From QYOJ01 sp964616825 (GTDB taxonomy: Bacteria > Bacteroidota > Bacteroidia > Bacteroidales > FEN-979), in NCBI GenBank assembly GCA_964616825.1, contig CAZTSX010000013.1, forward strand, positions 27,935 through 91,934: a DNA stretch of 64,000 nucleotides, in the 5' to 3' direction. A program made the position numbers and the translations under genes. This document shows positions 61,039 through 64,000 of this stretch, one piece after another (position 1 is the first letter of the stretch; every line of letters starts with the position of its first letter). Below the pieces are notes generated by a model. The model saw nothing but the letters and a program-made list of their open reading frames with translations, ran no database searches and was not told where the DNA came from.

Positions 61039-63883
61039 ATGCCTCAAAAGAAACTCTTCCTTCTTGATGCTATGGCTCTCATCTACAGGGCTTATTACGC
61101 ACTTAATAAAAATCCGCGAATCAACTCAAAAGGGCTGAATACATCTGCTATCCTGGGCTTCACCAACACATTGTTTGATGTGATTAAAAACGAACAGCCC
61201 ACGCATATCGGAGTGGCATTCGATACAATGGCTCCGACAGTCAGGCAAGAAGAATTCACATTTTATAAAGCGCATCGGGAAGAGACACCCGAAGATATCG
61301 TTAGTTCTATTCCCATCATCCAGCAACTGATCGCCGGATTCAATATCCCCATTCTTGCGGTAGACGGATATGAGGCCGATGACGTGATCGGCACATTGGC
61401 CAAACAAGCAGAAGAGCGTGCATTTATGACATTTATGATGACTTCGGATAAAGATTTTGGTCAGCTTGTCAGTGAAACGGTTTTACTTTATAAGCCAGCG
61501 AAATTCGGTAACCCTCCGGAGGTCCTGGGAGTCAACGATATTTGCGAGAAATTTGGGATTCAGCGACCGGAACAGGTCATTGATATACTTGGCTTATGGG
61601 GTGATGCTTCAGACAATATACCCGGGATACCAGGCTTTGGACAGGTAACTGCCAGAAAATTGATCGCCTCATACGACTCTGTGGAAAACCTGATCAACCA
61701 GGCTGCTACCATTCCCAATGCTAAGTGGAAAGAGAAAGTATATGAATTTGGAGAGCAAGCACTCATCTCCAAAAAGCTGGCTACCATTATCCTCGATGTC
61801 CCGATCAATCTTGAAGAGGAAGCACTGAAACTTAAACCGCCGGACACCGACGCCCTTAAAGCGTTGTTTGGCGAACTGGAATTCCGGGCTTTTGGTCAAC
61901 GATATTTCACATGGCTCTCAACCCAACAACAAACTCACNNNNNNNNNNNNNNNNNNNNNNNNNNNNNNNNNNNNNNNNNNNNNNNNNNNNNNNNNNNNNN
62001 NNNNNNNNNNNNNNNNNNNNNNNNNNNNNNNNNNNNNNGGCCTTTTTTCCGACGAAGATTTCGCCCCATTCGCTACTATCGAAACCACTTCCCACGAATA
62101 CAAACTGGCAGATTCACTGGAGAACCAACAAGCATTGGTTAACGAATTAGCTAACCAAAAATCATTTTGTTTCGATACGGAAACCACCGGTTTGAATCCG
62201 AACGATTCAGAACTGGTCGGCATCTCTTTCTCATGGAAAGCCCATGAAGCATGGTATCTTCCTCTCCCCGACAACTACCATAAAACCCAGGAGGTAATGC
62301 TGGCTTTCAAACCTCTTTTCGAAGATCCCAAAATCGGCAAAATTGGACAGAACCTGAAGTTCGATATTTCTATCCTGAAATGGTACGATATCCAGGTAAA
62401 AGGAGCGTTGTTCGATACCATGTTAGCCCATTACCTTTTGGAGCCAGACATGCGTCATAACATGGATTTTCTGGCAGAATCCTATCTCAATTACAAACCG
62501 GTTTCGATAGAGAGTCTGATCGGGAAGAAGGGGAGTAACCAGCTGAGTATGCGGACGATCGATGATTCTACTCTGAAAGATTATGCTGCGGAAGATGCGG
62601 ATGTCACGCTCCAACTCCAACAACTGTTTGAACCAAAATTACTGGAGACCGACACCCGGAAGCTATTTGATGATATTGAAATTCCGTTGATCCCTGTACT
62701 GGCATCTATGGAGGCTGAAGGAGTGAGAATAGATATCGGAGCTCTTGAAGATTTTTCTGTCACCTTGAAGCATGAGATTGGCAAGGTGGAGGAAGAGATC
62801 TATGCTGAGGCAGGTGTTCAGTTTAACATCGCTTCCCCGAAACAACTGGGAGAGATTCTTTTCGATAAGCTGGTTATTGTGGACAAGCCGAAAAAGACCA
62901 AAACAAAGCAATACTCCACCAGCGAAGATGTTTTGTCAAAACTTGTAAATAAGCATCCCATCATTACGAAAATCCTGGAATTCAGATCACTTGCGAAACT
63001 GAAATCGACTTATGTGGATGTGTTGCCAGCTCTCGTCAACCCACGTGATGGCAGGGTTCATACGTCCTACAACCAGGCGGTAGCTGCAACCGGAAGGTTG
63101 AGTTCCAATAATCCCAATCTGCAAAATATTCCAATCCGTACCGAAAGGGGACGGGAGATACGGAAAGCATTTGTTCCGCGGAATAAACAATATACCTTGA
63201 TCTCGGCAGATTATTCGCAGATCGAGCTCCGGATCATCGCCCATCTCAGCCAGGATAAAGAGATGATCAATGATTTCAGGTCAGGTAAAGATATCCATGC
63301 GGCTACTGCTGCCAGGATCTTTGGTGCGGCTCTCGATGAGGTTTCACCAGAAATGAGACGGAAAGCCAAAGCGGTTAATTTCGGCATAGCATATGGCATG
63401 TCGGCATTCGGCCTGGCCGAACGGCTCAATATCCCCAGAACGGAAGCGGCCGATATAATCCGGCAATATTTTACTCGCTATCCTGGTATCCGGAAATATA
63501 TGGATAAAACGATAGAATTCGCGAGGGAGCATGGATATGTGGAGACGATGATGCACCGTCGTCGTTACCTTCGTGACATCAACTCCGGCAATGCCAACGT
63601 TCGGGGCTTTGCTGAACGGAATGCTATCAACGCCCCGATCCAGGGGACAGCGGCCGATATGATCAAGATAGCCATGATCCGGATCTTTCAGGAATTTGAG
63701 AACAGGAAGTTGAAATCGAAAATGATCATGCAGGTGCATGACGAGCTGGTTTTCGACACACCCAAAGTGGAGGTGAAAGAGGTGAAATCCATCTTGCTTG
63801 ACAAGATGCCAGGCGCTATTCCACTGGATGTTCCGGTAGTTATCGATATGAACAACGGAGATAATTGGCTGGAAGCACATTAA
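61039..63883 (+). CDS. polA: DNA polymerase I, interrupted by an assembly gap
   Basis: Upstream of the gap (about 300 residues) is the 5'-3' exonuclease: LFLLDAMALIYRAYYAL, VDGYEADDVIGTLA, MTSDKDFGQLV and GDASDNIPGIPGFG. Downstream come the 3'-5' exonuclease (FDTETTGLNPNDSELVG, AEDADVTLQL) and the polymerase core (ATGRLSSNNPNLQNIP, SADYSQIELRIIAHLSQD, RRKAKAVNFGIAYG, and MQVHDELVFD with the catalytic Asp). The 100-N gap falls exactly in the linker between the two exonuclease domains. The frames on the two sides are joined if the true gap length is a multiple of three. The polymerase is probably intact in the genome. Replication and repair enzyme. Confidence 0.95.
61939..62038. other. Assembly gap of exactly 100 N inside polA
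   Basis: Arbitrary-size scaffold gap in the linker between the 5'-3' and 3'-5' exonuclease domains. Both flanks end on codon boundaries of the same gene, so a real in-frame segment of unknown length is missing. Confidence 0.97.
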
Positions 63884-63885
63884 AG

Positions 63886-64000
63886 GATTTACGATTTGCG
63901 ATTTTAGATTTACTAATTATTTCACCAGTTCACCAAATCACCACTTCACCATGGCACCATATCACCACATCACCATGGCACCATATCACCACATCACCAT
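63886..64000. repeat. Word-repeat and 24-bp tandem repeat after polA, running off the window
   Basis: It begins 2 bases after the polA stop with GATTTACGATT, GCGATTTTAGATT words like those at 45705. Then come TTCACCA words like those at 44730. From 63947 a 24-bp unit (CACCATGGCACC then ATATCACCACAT) repeats perfectly twice and begins a third copy at the window edge. Confidence 0.95.

Noticed and set aside
63947..64000. CRISPR-like array of regular repeats
   Set aside because: Units are adjacent with no unique spacers, and no cas gene is present. It is a plain tandem repeat.
1..64000. tRNA, rRNA or transposase genes
   Set aside because: I looked for cloverleaf arms, rRNA-like strings and transposase motifs along both strands and saw none. 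A covariance-model search would settle it.

Overview
The window looks like a scaffold from a member of the Bacteroidota, probably order Bacteroidales or a close relative, and probably from a metagenome or draft assembly because it holds two runs of exactly 100 N. The assignment rests on several independent signs. At least four secreted proteins end in a type IX secretion (T9SS) sorting domain. gldD is present. MurF and alanine racemase are fused. Upstream of many genes sits the phylum's TAnnTTTG -7 promoter element. Very small spacings and ATGA overlaps are common. I saw no rRNA, tRNA, CRISPR array, integrase or transposase.

Layout. 1-18824 is an envelope-glycan region, almost all on the minus strand. 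It runs from a Dpm1-like glycosyltransferase through three tandem GT-C-like membrane proteins, an MBOAT O-acyltransferase, an FkbM-like methyltransferase and two divergently transcribed AlgJ/AlgX-like proteins. It ends with a large secreted papain-fold protein, a membrane-anchored protein and a GH16-like lipoprotein cut by the left edge. The three GT-C-like proteins and the membrane-anchored protein share an extracytoplasmic beta-sandwich-like module. My reading is that the region makes, modifies and acetylates a surface polysaccharide, with secreted proteins acting on or binding it. 18873-29427 holds conserved housekeeping genes (murF-alr, pdxA, M17 peptidase, mqnC, metallophosphatase, waaA) and envelope proteins. 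29584-36087 holds a C69 peptidase and a three-gene secreted-protein operon. The first gene of that operon is out of frame at an AAAG tract, and the last carries a frameshift or deletion scar.

36347-58945 is mostly housekeeping: pfkA, recJ, asnS, DAHP synthase-chorismate mutase, corA, gldD, ssb, a MATE remnant, a transmembrane-less MgtE-like protein, mutY, HU, a 29-residue basic protein, rng, trpS, hflX, lnt, an M28 peptidase, a PiT transporter with a PhoU-like tail, and a PhoH-type ATPase. 59039-63883 holds an Asp-box T9SS protein and polA, which is split by an assembly gap.

The most unusual signal is a network of dispersed, degenerate word-repeat elements. Short words (for example TCGTGAA, ACTGGTGA, ACTGGATG, TGCGAGT, GATTTACGATT) are repeated in tandem or as inverted arms. 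They lie between genes at 22505, 27793, 44691, 45705, 48136, 52560 and 63886. They also lie, without breaking the frame, inside murF-alr, waaA, lnt and probably two glycosyltransferase genes. Loci are linked by exact or near-exact shared strings: a 20-nt identity between an intergenic site and the coding site in waaA, and a 29-nt core shared by the waaA upstream region and the lnt coding region whose differences are all transitions. I do not recognise this as a named element family. It resembles in behaviour the in-frame palindromic elements of Rickettsia. The second notable signal is the (AAAG)4 tract that puts the signal peptide of a surface protein out of frame with its body, as expected of a phase-variable gene in the OFF state.
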